NCBI GenBank assembly: GCA_964492825.1
Contig: CAZBLP010000038.1
Span: 1 to 20,660, forward strand
Reading direction: 5' to 3'
DNA: 20,660 nt
Source of the DNA: CAZBLP01 sp964492825
GTDB taxonomy: Bacteria > DYJV01
The first letter of the stretch is position 1; each line of letters opens with the position of its first letter. Below, piece after piece: positions 1-7,325 of the stretch. Position numbers and translations under genes: made by a program. A model generated the notes under the pieces. The model was not told the origin of the DNA. It did no database searches and saw only the letters and a program-made list of their open reading frames with translations.

Positions 1-671
1 TTAATTAAATTAATCCTGATAAGTATTTCTTTTTCATTATGAAATTCATTTAAAATAAAATCGTTAATTAATATTATAAACTTTATGAAATCATCTATTT
101 TGTCAAAATAATTGTATAATTCCGCTAATATCTCCACTATATCGTAGTAGGATAAATTATGCTCATTGACTTTTTTAAAAAATTTAATTGTTTTTTTTAA
201 AATATCAAGAGGTATTTTTTCTTTAAAATAATCTAATTCATTGCCTTCAGGTTTAACTCTGAAACATGAGCATCTTGAAAGAATAGTTTGTAAAAGTTGA
301 TTTTTGTTTTCAACTGTTAATATAAAAAATCTTTTTTTTACAGGTTCTTCAAGAATTTTTAATATTGAATTGGCAGCTTCCAATGTGAATTTATTTGCAT
401 TGTGAATTAATACTACTTTTGTGTCACCAAGTTGAGGTGTTAAATAACAGAAATCCTGAACAGCTTTTATTTCATCGATTTTAATATTTTTTTCAGGATT
501 AATGAAAAATAGATCAGGATGCTCATTATTTAAATTTGATGTGCCTAATATTTCAGAAGCAAGCCTAAAAGCTATATTGTAAGCTTTGCTCATATCTCTG
601 CTTTCAATTAAAATAGATTGAGGCAATCTGTTGTTATTTAGCAATAACATAAAAATATATTCTAAATCCAT
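1..671 (-). CDS. holB: DNA polymerase III subunit delta' (partial, 3' end beyond window)
   Basis: Clamp-loader subunit that helps load the beta sliding clamp onto primed DNA. The frame opens with ATG at 671-669 and stays open for 223 codons to the window edge, so the C-terminal part is missing. Visible hallmarks are a HPDLFFI segment (about residues 51-57), NANKFTLEAANSILKILEEP (91-110), which matches the delta'/gamma 'A-N-x-LLK-x-LEEP' box, and an SRC motif (132-134). There is no functional P-loop near residues 20-30, as expected for delta'. The Cys-rich zinc module found between the N-terminal region and HPDL in many homologues is also absent. The start lies 10 nt inside the end of tmk, a common tmk-holB pairing that suggests translational coupling. 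The ribosome binding site is weak. The family call is firm; completeness cannot be judged. Confidence 0.88.
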   Translation of the reverse strand, partial: MDLEYIFMLLLNNNRLPQSILIESRDMSKAYNIAFRLASEILGTSNLNNEHPDLFFINPEKNIKIDEIKAVQDFCYLTPQLGDTKVVLIHNANKFTLEAANSILKILEEPVKKRFFILTVENKNQLLQTILSRCSCFRVKPEGNELDYFKEKIPLDILKKTIKFFKKVNEHNLSYYDIVEILAELYNYFDKIDDFIKFIILINDFILNEFHNEKEILIRINLI

Positions 672-1282
672 TGTGATATTTTCTCTTTTAAGATTCTTGA
701 AATATTTTCAATTGGTTGTACAGCATTTATTATATACCAGTTTTTCTCTTTTTCTGCAAAATAAAGATAACCTTCTCTGATTTTTTTATGAAATTCAAAC
801 TTTTCTTTTTCAAATCTTGATTCATTATCTGAAAATTGTTTATTACGAATTAATGCTCTATTAATTCCTATTTCAACAGGTAAATCAAAAAGAAATACAT
901 AATCCAACGTTATTTTGTTCGTTACAATATTGTTTAGCTGTTGTAAAAGATTAATATCAATGCCTCTACCAAATCCTTGATAAACTATAGTGGAAAAATA
1001 ACTTCTATCAGTGAGAATAATATCAAATTTCTTTAAGTTAGGTTCAATAATTTTATGAAAATGTTCTGCTCTGTCTGCTAAGTAAAGGAAGATTTCAGTA
1101 AATTTATTCATATTTGAGAAACCTTCATTTAATAAAATTTTTCTGATTTCTTTTCCTATAATAGTAGAGCCAGGCTCCCTTGTAATAAGGTATTTAATCC
1201 CTTTGGATTTAAGATAATCCTCTAATAATTTAATCTGAATGCTTTTTCCGCTACCCTCTATTCCTTCAAAAGCTATGTACAT
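662..1282 (-). CDS. tmk: Thymidylate kinase
   Basis: Phosphorylates dTMP to dTDP with ATP in the cytoplasm, an essential step of dTTP supply. The 206-residue length is typical. The P-loop GIEGSGKS spans residues 7-14. It is followed by TREPGST, the substrate-binding box (usually REPGGT, here Gly to Ser), LTDRSYFSTIVYQG, which corresponds to the DRY/DRF...YQG dTMP site, and a LID-like stretch around NESRFEKEKFEFHKKIREGY. The ATG at 1282-1280 has an AAGG about 8 nt upstream. The start overlaps the stop of the upstream adaptor gene by 17 nt, and the stop overlaps the holB start by 10 nt, so the three genes very probably share one transcript. The residue after GKS is Ile where Thr is usual; this is minor. 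Confidence 0.95.
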   Translation of the reverse strand: MYIAFEGIEGSGKSIQIKLLEDYLKSKGIKYLITREPGSTIIGKEIRKILLNEGFSNMNKFTEIFLYLADRAEHFHKIIEPNLKKFDIILTDRSYFSTIVYQGFGRGIDINLLQQLNNIVTNKITLDYVFLFDLPVEIGINRALIRNKQFSDNESRFEKEKFEFHKKIREGYLYFAEKEKNWYIINAVQPIENISRILKEKISQWI

Positions 1283-2474
1283 TTTTAAAACCTTTTAACA
1301 ATATTTTATCACCTTCTTTTAAGCCTGAAACAATCTCAACAATACCATTGTTGACAATACCTGTTTTTACACGAACCTTTTTAAAATTATCCCTATTTCT
1401 GATAAATGCAAAATTTTCAGTACCAATAAGTTTTATGCATTTTAAAGGAGCGACTATCACATTATTCTTTTTATTTAAAATAATATCAAGATAAGCTGTC
1501 ATTTCAGGCTTTAGAATAGATTTGTCACTATCAATGGCAGCTTCTATTTTATAAGTTACCACATTGTTGACAACTTCTGCTTTTGGATAAATCTTTTTGA
1601 TTTTCCCTGTAAATATTTTATTGGGATAAGTTTCAACATAAAATCTGACTTCCTGGTTTAATTTTACTTTGCCAATATCAGTTTCATCAACATAAGCAAC
1701 CACTTCCAGCCTGTTTAGATCAATAATATTAACAAAAACAGGAGAATTAAAACTTGCTGCAACTGTTTCTCCTTCTTGTGTGGATACAGTAGAGATAGTA
1801 CCTGAAATGGGCGCTTTAATAAAAGCATAATTATAGTCAATTTGGGCTATTGCTATTTGATGATTTATTTGAATAATTTTAGTATTTATTTCTTTGACCC
1901 TGTCTTTAAACTCTTTTTTGGTTAATTCTAAAATTTTTAATTCCGATTGTATGTTGAACTCAAGTGATTTAACTTGTTTTCTAAGATTGTCAATACTTTG
2001 TTCAGATACCATGTTTTCTTTAAATAAAGAGAGATTCCTATTTAATTCTTTTTTTAAATATTTTAATTTGATTTTTAAACTTTTTATACTTAAGTTTTTA
2101 GATTTGATTTTTAAAGGATATTCACTTTTTATATTTTGTAGCTGGACTAAATAATAAGATTTTTCAGACTGTAATTTATCAATTTGCAGTTTAAGGTCAT
2201 TATGCTCTATTATGGCAATTAAATCACCTTTTTTAACCTTATCTCCAACTTTAACAAATAATTTTTCAACTTTTCCGGAAATTCTTGAGCCGACTTTTAT
2301 TTCTGCGCCAATTTCAGGCTTAATTACACCTGTAAGCTTGATAATATTTTCAATACTACCTTTTTTTACAGTATAATATTCAAATTCAATTTTCTTACTT
2401 TCTTTACTATTATTACAAGATAAAAACAAAAAAATTATTATAAGAAAAACAAAAATTAATTTACATTTTTTCAT
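1266..2474 (-). CDS. Periplasmic adaptor (membrane fusion) lipoprotein, MacA/HlyD-like
   Basis: Adaptor that bridges an inner-membrane transporter and a TolC-type outer-membrane channel. Residues 1-19 form a basic-then-hydrophobic signal ending FLS before Cys20, a relaxed lipobox, so the mature protein is probably lipid-anchored. A first half-lipoyl domain (about 48-93, with GDKVKKGD) leads into a long alpha-helical hairpin (about 95-215). The second half-lipoyl starts at KAPISGTIS (about 220), followed by beta-barrel and membrane-proximal regions. The hairpin tip holds R146, L150 and S157, which matches the RxxxLxxxxxxS TolC-docking motif. At 402 aa it is normal MacA size. No pump (MacB/RND) or TolC gene adjoins it; tmk follows with a 17-nt overlap. 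No strong Shine-Dalgarno sequence is visible before ATG 2474. The transported substrate is unknown. Confidence 0.85.
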   Translation of the reverse strand: MKKCKLIFVFLIIIFLFLSCNNSKESKKIEFEYYTVKKGSIENIIKLTGVIKPEIGAEIKVGSRISGKVEKLFVKVGDKVKKGDLIAIIEHNDLKLQIDKLQSEKSYYLVQLQNIKSEYPLKIKSKNLSIKSLKIKLKYLKKELNRNLSLFKENMVSEQSIDNLRKQVKSLEFNIQSELKILELTKKEFKDRVKEINTKIIQINHQIAIAQIDYNYAFIKAPISGTISTVSTQEGETVAASFNSPVFVNIIDLNRLEVVAYVDETDIGKVKLNQEVRFYVETYPNKIFTGKIKKIYPKAEVVNNVVTYKIEAAIDSDKSILKPEMTAYLDIILNKKNNVIVAPLKCIKLIGTENFAFIRNRDNFKKVRVKTGIVNNGIVEIVSGLKEGDKILLKGFKNVHSF

Positions 2475-2516
2475 GACAGGTTATTATCATTTTAAATTTA
2501 AAAAGTGAAGGGAATA

Positions 2517-2545
2517 ATTATTTTAGAATTAAAATTTAAAATCAA
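2517..2545 (-). promoter_or_regulatory. Candidate sigma70-type promoter for the adaptor-tmk-holB operon
   Basis: On the minus strand, TTGATT (2545-2540) is separated by 17 nt from AATAAT (2522-2517), matching 4/6 and 5/6 of the -35 and -10 consensus. The predicted start would lie near 2510, giving a leader of about 36 nt before the adaptor ATG. It lies downstream of the terminator at 2627-2659, so a separate promoter is expected here. The region is so AT-rich that chance matches are common; the call rests on position and spacing. Confidence 0.35.
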
Positions 2546-2626
2546 CATCTAAAGATCAATGGATTATTTTAATATTCTCTTTTTTGCTAATTTTTGTTGT
2601 TTTTTAATTATAAAGTTGTACAAAAT

Positions 2627-2659
2627 AAAAAAGCCGAACATAATAAAAGTTCGGCTTTT
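2627..2659 (-). terminator. Rho-independent terminator of the ferritin-like gene
   Basis: A perfect 11-bp inverted repeat (arms AAAAGCCGAAC at 2629-2639 and GTTCGGCTTTT at 2649-2659) encloses a 9-nt AT loop. Read on the minus strand, the GC core is followed by TTTTTTATTTT, the expected U-tract. It starts 11 nt past the stop of the ferritin-like gene (2671). It separates that gene from the adaptor-tmk-holB operon. The opposite direction has only a short T run, so I call it for the minus strand only. Confidence 0.92.
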
Positions 2660-2670
2660 AAGAATTGATT

Positions 2671-3141
2671 TTAATTTTCCTGCATAAAAGTTTCTTCATA
2701 TTCTTTTTCAAGTTTATCAAGGTGTTTTTTCTCTTCGTCTCTTAATTTCTCGAATAAGTATTCCATTTTACTACCTTTACAGGAATTCATAAGATTAGTG
2801 TAAAACTGAATGGCTTTTTTTTCACTTGATATTGCATAAGCATAAATCTCTTGTAATGTTGAGTTCTTATTAATTTTATCTTTTTCCACAAGAAATTCAG
2901 CTATGCTAAAACCTTCAGGAATTTTACCATCTCCTAACTCTTCAACATAATCTTCATCAAGTAGAGCCAGCTCTAATTTATATTTGTGCTCCAATTCATC
3001 TTTGGCAAGATCTTTTAGTAAAACTTTAGCTGATTTATTATCTACCTTTTTTATACCGTTATAATAAGTAAAAAATGCATCTCTTTCTGCTTCTATTGCA
3101 ACTCTTAATGCTTCTTCAAAAAACATACAAAAATTATCCAT
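2671..3141 (-). CDS. Ferritin-like diiron protein (rubrerythrin-type domain without rubredoxin)
   Basis: A 156-aa four-helix-bundle protein with two ExxH-type diiron half-sites. Counted from ATG 3141, the likely ligands are E19, E49 and H52 (DELEH), then E107 and E137/H140 (DEEKKH). No CxxC pair is present, so the C-terminal rubredoxin domain of classical rubrerythrins is missing. Family members (COG1633-like) are linked to peroxide detoxification or iron handling, but the reaction here is not shown. I chose ATG 3141 over an upstream ATG at 3171. The former has AGAAAGGAGA (3156-3147) six nt away, whereas the latter lies inside the -10 box of the promoter and cannot be translated from that start site. 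It sits between ftsZ and the adaptor operon, with its own promoter and terminator, so it is probably a monocistronic gene. Confidence 0.88.
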   Translation of the reverse strand: MDNFCMFFEEALRVAIEAERDAFFTYYNGIKKVDNKSAKVLLKDLAKDELEHKYKLELALLDEDYVEELGDGKIPEGFSIAEFLVEKDKINKNSTLQEIYAYAISSEKKAIQFYTNLMNSCKGSKMEYLFEKLRDEEKKHLDKLEKEYEETFMQEN

Positions 3142-3169
3142 TTTAATCTCCTTTCTGTAATTATTGCAC

Positions 3170-3199
3170 ATTAAATCATAAATATTAATATATTGTCAA
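3170..3199 (-). promoter_or_regulatory. Strong sigma70-type promoter of the ferritin-like gene
   Basis: On the minus strand there is a perfect TTGACA (3199-3194), an 18-nt spacer, and TTTAAT (3175-3170) preceded by TGA, an extended -10 motif. The predicted start is near 3163, leaving a leader of about 20 nt with an ideal Shine-Dalgarno sequence before ATG 3141. This is the best promoter match in the window. It supports independent expression of the gene despite its position directly after ftsZ. I see no clear PerR- or Fur-type palindrome. Confidence 0.7.
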
Positions 3200-3240
3200 G
3201 AAAATAATAAATAATTGCATTAAAATATATGTAACTATAT

Positions 3241-3262
3241 AAAAGTATTGCTATAAACAATA
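3241..3262 (-). terminator. Weak candidate terminator after ftsZ
   Basis: On the minus strand TATTGT and GCAATA (within 3262-3246) can form a 6-bp stem with one G-U pair and a 5-nt loop, followed by CTTTT. It lies 22 nt past the ftsZ stop, where the long dcw transcript should end. The stem is AT-rich and short, so termination may be inefficient or need another mechanism. Confidence 0.25.
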
Positions 3263-3284
3263 ATATCCAATAAAATAGTTGTTT

Positions 3285-4406
3285 TTAATCAGGCTTTCTT
3301 CTTAAAAATGTTGGAATATCATATACTTCATCATCAGCTCCTTCAGGATTATCAAATAATCCTCCAACAACTCTTCTGCGTTCTCTTTTTCTTTCATTTT
3401 TAAAACCAAGTAGTTTTTTATCGTTGAAATCCCTCTCAACTCTGCTAAAACCTGTTGCAATTATTGTAATCCTTATTTCATCTTCAAGTGCATCGTCAAA
3501 TTTTACTCCGAAAATTATATTGGCATCTTCATGTGCTGCTTCATGAATCATGCTGCAAGCTTCATTAATTTCCATGGTGGTAATATCTGAAGAACCTGTA
3601 ATATTGATTAGAATGCCTTTTGCCCCTTCTATGGATATATCTTCAAGTAACGGACTTGAAATAGCCTGTTCTGTAGCATCAATAGCCCTGTTCTCTCCAC
3701 TTGAAAAACCTGTTCCCATAAGAGCCAGACCTGTTTCACTCATTACAGATTTAACATCAGCAAAATCAAGCTGAATATGTGCGGAAGTTGTAATAAGGTC
3801 GGAAATTCCTCTCACTGCATTAACAAGAACCTGATCCACCATTTTAAAGGAATCCTTTAAAGAGAGATTTTTACTGCAAATACTTAAGATTCTCTGATTA
3901 GGTATAACAATAAGAGCATCAACATGTTGTTTTAGTTCGTCAATGCCTGAATCAGCCTGTTTCATTCTTCTTTTTCCTTCAAACATAAAAGGTTTAGTAA
4001 CCACTCCAACAGTTAACAAACCAAGCTCTTTAGCTATTTCAGCCACAATAGGAGCAGCCCCAGTACCAGTGCCACCACCCATTCCTGCAGTTATAAATGC
4101 CATGTCTCCACCTGAAAGAATTTCTTTTATTTTTTGTGTATCTTCAAGTGCAGCATTTCTTCCGATTTCCGGGTTAGCACCTGCTCCTAAACCTTTTGTC
4201 AGCTTGGCTCCGATTTGCAGTTTTACACCTGCTTTATTGATTTGAAGTGCTTTTGCATCAGTATTTGCAGCAATAAATTCGACTCCTTTTACATTTTCCT
4301 CAATCATTGTATTGATAGTATTACCACCGCCGCCACCTACCCCTATTACTTTAATTTTTGCTTCCAAATTTTCAAAATCATCAAATTCAAAATTATAACT
4401 TTCCAT
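3285..4406 (-). CDS. ftsZ: Cell division GTPase FtsZ
   Basis: Tubulin-like GTPase that forms the Z-ring at mid-cell. The 373-aa protein shows GVGGGGGNT (residues 22-30), the tubulin signature GGGTGTG (110-116), PNQRIL (169-174) and the T7 synergy loop QLDFAD (212-217). The usual Asn at the first position of that loop is Gln here (CAG at 3773-3771), while the two catalytic Asp residues are kept. The globular domain ends near ATGFSRV. A short, basic linker of about 40 residues leads to DEVYDIPTFLRRKPD, the conserved C-terminal peptide that binds FtsA and other partners. AAAGGAGG lies a few nt upstream of ATG 4406. The gene follows ftsA by 21 nt and is the last gene of the dcw run. Base composition is less AT-biased than in the neighbouring ftsQ. 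Confidence 0.98.
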   Translation of the reverse strand: MESYNFEFDDFENLEAKIKVIGVGGGGGNTINTMIEENVKGVEFIAANTDAKALQINKAGVKLQIGAKLTKGLGAGANPEIGRNAALEDTQKIKEILSGGDMAFITAGMGGGTGTGAAPIVAEIAKELGLLTVGVVTKPFMFEGKRRMKQADSGIDELKQHVDALIVIPNQRILSICSKNLSLKDSFKMVDQVLVNAVRGISDLITTSAHIQLDFADVKSVMSETGLALMGTGFSSGENRAIDATEQAISSPLLEDISIEGAKGILINITGSSDITTMEINEACSMIHEAAHEDANIIFGVKFDDALEDEIRITIIATGFSRVERDFNDKKLLGFKNERKRERRRVVGGLFDNPEGADDEVYDIPTFLRRKPD

Positions 4407-4427
4407 TACAACCTCCTTTTAAATATT

Positions 4428-5654
4428 TTAAAAAAATTCTTTAAACCATTCTTTCATCCTTTTAAATGTGTTATCAAATACTTTTCTTCCTCTTACAGGG
4501 AATTCATCTCTCTGAATATTATTGCCGCCATACATTAAAAGTCCCACACCAGTGGAGTACATTGGTGAATCTACTGCTTCAAAAAGTCCTTGAAGTTTCT
4601 TGGGCTTTCCTATTCTTACAGGTAATTCGAAAATTTCTTCACCGAGTTCCACCATTCCGTCCATAATTACAGTACCGCCTGTGAGCACAATACCAGAAGC
4701 AAGAGAATTATAAATTTCTGATTTTTCAATTTCTCTTCTTATTAACATGAACAATTCTTCCACTCTTGGTTCAATAATTTCAACAAGAAGACTTCTTGGC
4801 ATTGTTTGTGGTTTTCTTCCTCCAATGCCAGGAACTTGTATCTCTTCATCTTCGTAAACAAAATCAGAATAGCAACAGCCATATGTTCTTTTAATTTTTT
4901 CAGCATTTTCAAGAGGTGTTCTAAGTCCCACTGCAATGTCATTGGTAATCTGATCACCTCCAATAGAGATAATGCCGGTATAATTTATACTGTTTTCATA
5001 AAAAACTGCTATATCTGTTGTGCCTCCGCCAATATCAACAACAGCAACCCCCAATTCCTTTTCATCATTATTGAGGATAGCTTCACTTGATGCAAGCTGC
5101 TCAATTACAATGTCCTGTACATTCAATCCTGCTCTATTACATGCCTTAACTATATTTTGTGCTGAAGCAACTGCACCTGTAACAATATGAACCTTAGCTT
5201 CCAACCTCACACCTGACATTCCTACAGGGTCTTTAATTCCATCTTGTCCATCTACTATAAATTCCTGAGGAATAACATGAATAACCTCTCTGTCTGCGGG
5301 GATACTGAGCGCAGTAGCTTGCTCTATAACTCTTCTGATATCATCTTTGCTGATTTCGCTACCTTTAACAGCAATCATACCGTTGCTGTTTACGCCAGAT
5401 ATATGACTGCCTGCTATTCCTGTAAAAACCGAGTCAATTTCAACTCCTGCAATATTTTCAGCTTCTCTAACAGCTGCTTTTATAGCTTTTACAGTGCCTT
5501 CTATGTTGACAATAACACCTTTTCTAAGTCCTTTTGAGGGGCATGTGCCTATTCCTTTAATATCAATGCCATCTGCCTGTAATTCTCCAACAATGGCACA
5601 AATTTTGGTGGTGCCAATGTCCAATCCAACAATTATTTTATCTTTTTTAGCCAT
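4428..5654 (-). CDS. ftsA: Cell division protein FtsA
   Basis: Actin-family ATPase that tethers FtsZ to the inner membrane and signals to septal synthesis. The 408-aa protein contains the phosphate-1 loop GLDIGTTKIC (10-19), an FtsA-specific 1C region (about residues 85-165), phosphate-2 VDIGGGTTD (206-214) and the adenosine loop VLTGGTVIMDG (323-333). The C-terminus KRMKEWFKEFF is a basic-aromatic amphipathic helix, the expected membrane-targeting sequence. It starts at ATG 5654 with AGGAG upstream, inside or next to the end of ftsQ (12-nt gap), and is followed by ftsZ after 21 nt. Nothing in it looks degenerate. Confidence 0.97.
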   Translation of the reverse strand: MAKKDKIIVGLDIGTTKICAIVGELQADGIDIKGIGTCPSKGLRKGVIVNIEGTVKAIKAAVREAENIAGVEIDSVFTGIAGSHISGVNSNGMIAVKGSEISKDDIRRVIEQATALSIPADREVIHVIPQEFIVDGQDGIKDPVGMSGVRLEAKVHIVTGAVASAQNIVKACNRAGLNVQDIVIEQLASSEAILNNDEKELGVAVVDIGGGTTDIAVFYENSINYTGIISIGGDQITNDIAVGLRTPLENAEKIKRTYGCCYSDFVYEDEEIQVPGIGGRKPQTMPRSLLVEIIEPRVEELFMLIRREIEKSEIYNSLASGIVLTGGTVIMDGMVELGEEIFELPVRIGKPKKLQGLFEAVDSPMYSTGVGLLMYGGNNIQRDEFPVRGRKVFDNTFKRMKEWFKEFF

Positions 5655-5666
5655 TATCAGCTCCTG

Positions 5667-6437
5667 TTATAATTTTATAAAAATTTTGTTACTATATTTA
5701 AGGTTAATTGTTTTGAAATTTCTGTTTTTTAATGAAAGAAGTTTACGAACCTTTTCTAATAATTTGATTTTGGGGATATTTTCATCAACATTATTAATAT
5801 CCATAATATATTTTCTGTTAGGTTTAAAAGTATAGATTGTAAGGTTTTTATTCATTACAATTTCAGAAATATTTTGGATATTGCTTTTTTTGATTTTGGA
5901 AATAAGAGATGATAAACTTTCCTTATGTTTATTAAAATTATTGAGATTTTCCAAGGTTATTATATAAAGCCCCTTATTGAAGTAACTATTATTAAATTTT
6001 TTTATTAATTTATAGTTATCTACCAAAAGATAGAATTTATTCTTTATTGATACAATGGATACAGGCTTTGCCTCCTTAATATCAACAATCAATGTAGATG
6101 GAAAATTTTTATGAATAGTAACATCTTTTATCCAGGCTATGTTTTTAATTTCTAAATAGACTTTTTCAAGATTCAGACTTTTTAGAGGAACGCCTTTGTA
6201 TTTATCTAATATTTTCCTTATTTGATTAATATCACTGTTTTTTACATTTAAAATTTTAAAATTTTTAATATAAAATGGTAAATGGAAATTGACCTTGTAG
6301 TAATGGTACATATATAAACTTATAAAAATTACTGAAAGAAATGATATAGCTATAATTAACTTTTTGGCAAAATCTTTTCTACTGTGAGTGCTGTTTAAAA
6401 TAGTTGGATTCTTAACTACAAATTTATAATCTTCCAT
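5667..6437 (-). CDS. ftsQ: Cell division protein FtsQ (DivIB family)
   Basis: Bitopic divisome scaffold that recruits FtsL and its partner proteins. The 256-aa protein has a basic cytoplasmic N-terminus (to about residue 25), one membrane segment (about 26-46, IIAISFLSVIFISLY), then a periplasmic POTRA domain (about 55-125; LKSLNLEKVYLEIKNIAWIKDVTIHKNFPSTLIVDIKEAKP). A beta-rich FtsQ domain lies behind it. Sequence conservation in this family is low; the call rests on topology, the POTRA pattern and the ddl-ftsQ-ftsA position. ATG 6437 has AAGGAT upstream. The gap to ddl is 9 nt and to ftsA 12 nt. It is markedly more Lys/Asn-rich and AT-rich than ftsA. Confidence 0.92.
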   Translation of the reverse strand: MEDYKFVVKNPTILNSTHSRKDFAKKLIIAISFLSVIFISLYMYHYYKVNFHLPFYIKNFKILNVKNSDINQIRKILDKYKGVPLKSLNLEKVYLEIKNIAWIKDVTIHKNFPSTLIVDIKEAKPVSIVSIKNKFYLLVDNYKLIKKFNNSYFNKGLYIITLENLNNFNKHKESLSSLISKIKKSNIQNISEIVMNKNLTIYTFKPNRKYIMDINNVDENIPKIKLLEKVRKLLSLKNRNFKTINLKYSNKIFIKL

Positions 6438-6446
6438 TTTTAATCC

Positions 6447-7325
6447 TTACAGAGTGCTTAATAAAATTTTTTCAACAAGAGTGTCAAAGTCAATGCCGAT
6501 AACTTTTGCAGCTTTAGGAAGCAGAGAGGTTTCAGTCATTCCAGGTATTGTATTAACTTCAAGTGCATAACAAACATTATTTTTGACAATGTAATCCACT
6601 CTGACAGCCCCTTTTAAATTGAACACTTTAAAAATTTTTTCAGAATATTCTTTTAATTTATTATTGATTTCTTCAGGTAAATCTGCTGGGACAATATACT
6701 CTGTCATACCTTTCTGGTATTTTGATTCATAATCATAAAAACCTTTTTTAGGTTTAATTTCAATAACGGGCAGTGCTTTCCCATTTAACACACTTACTGT
6801 AACCTCCCTGCCTGAAATATATTCTTCAAAAAAAATGTTTTCAGAAATTTTTTGAGTTTCTTTTAAATAGTATTGAAAATTGTCTTTGTTATTTACAATA
6901 AATACTCCAACTGTTGACCCTTCGGCTATTGGCTTTATAACAAGAGGAAATTCTATTTTCTCAATTTCATCAAGAGTCCAAAATCTGGCAGTAGGCACAT
7001 TAATATTTTGGAAAATTCTTTTTGAAAGAATTTTATCCATTGCCAGAGCACTTGCAGTAACTCCCGAACCAGTATAAGGGATATCCGAAAATTCAAGAAT
7101 AGCCTGAACTATTCCGTCTTCTCCATATGTGCCATGCAGTGCAATAAAAGCAATATCAAATTTATCATTTATAAATAATTTTAAATTTTTTTCATTAATA
7201 TCTATTGTTTTTGCATTATAACCTTTTCTTATTAATGCATGATAAATAGCTGTACCTGTTTTAAGCGAAATTTCTCTTTCGTTTGAAACTCCGCCCATTA
7301 AAACTGCGATAATTTTGTTTTTCAT
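6447..7325 (-). CDS. ddl: D-alanine--D-alanine ligase
   Basis: ATP-grasp enzyme that joins two D-Ala for the pentapeptide stem. Motifs are VLMGGVSNEREISL near the N-terminus, ALHGTYGEDG, SGVTASALAMDK, the ATP-binding FPLVIKPIAEGSTVGV, and RVDYIV...ALEVNTIPGMTETSLLP at the metal/ATP site. The ESKYQKG...TEYIVPA segment keeps the Tyr typical of D-Ala-D-Ala ligases rather than the VanA-type change. A longer frame could begin at TTG 7361, but ATG 7325 has GGAG 8 nt upstream and starts directly at the conserved MKNKIIAVLMGG, giving 292 aa, so I use it. This ATG overlaps the stop of a possible micro-ORF (TAATG). ftsQ follows after 9 nt. Confidence 0.97.
   Translation of the reverse strand: MKNKIIAVLMGGVSNEREISLKTGTAIYHALIRKGYNAKTIDINEKNLKLFINDKFDIAFIALHGTYGEDGIVQAILEFSDIPYTGSGVTASALAMDKILSKRIFQNINVPTARFWTLDEIEKIEFPLVIKPIAEGSTVGVFIVNNKDNFQYYLKETQKISENIFFEEYISGREVTVSVLNGKALPVIEIKPKKGFYDYESKYQKGMTEYIVPADLPEEINNKLKEYSEKIFKVFNLKGAVRVDYIVKNNVCYALEVNTIPGMTETSLLPKAAKVIGIDFDTLVEKILLSTL

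Noticed and set aside
1894..2154. Plus-strand 86-codon frame rich in Phe/Leu
   Set aside because: It mirrors the Lys/Glu-rich coiled coil of the adaptor (Lys and Glu codons read backwards give Phe and Leu/Phe).
3142..3171. N-terminal extension of the ferritin-like protein to ATG 3171
   Set aside because: The upstream ATG overlaps the -10 box (3175-3170) and lacks a ribosome binding site, while ATG 3141 has an excellent one.
3943..4245. Plus-strand 100-codon frame with many Pro residues, antisense to ftsZ
   Set aside because: It lies wholly inside ftsZ, has no recognisable motif or ribosome binding site, and arises from Gly-rich FtsZ codons read in reverse.
5494..5835. Plus-strand 113-codon frame across ftsA-ftsQ
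   Set aside because: It overlaps two strongly supported genes on the opposite strand and has no Shine-Dalgarno or promoter.
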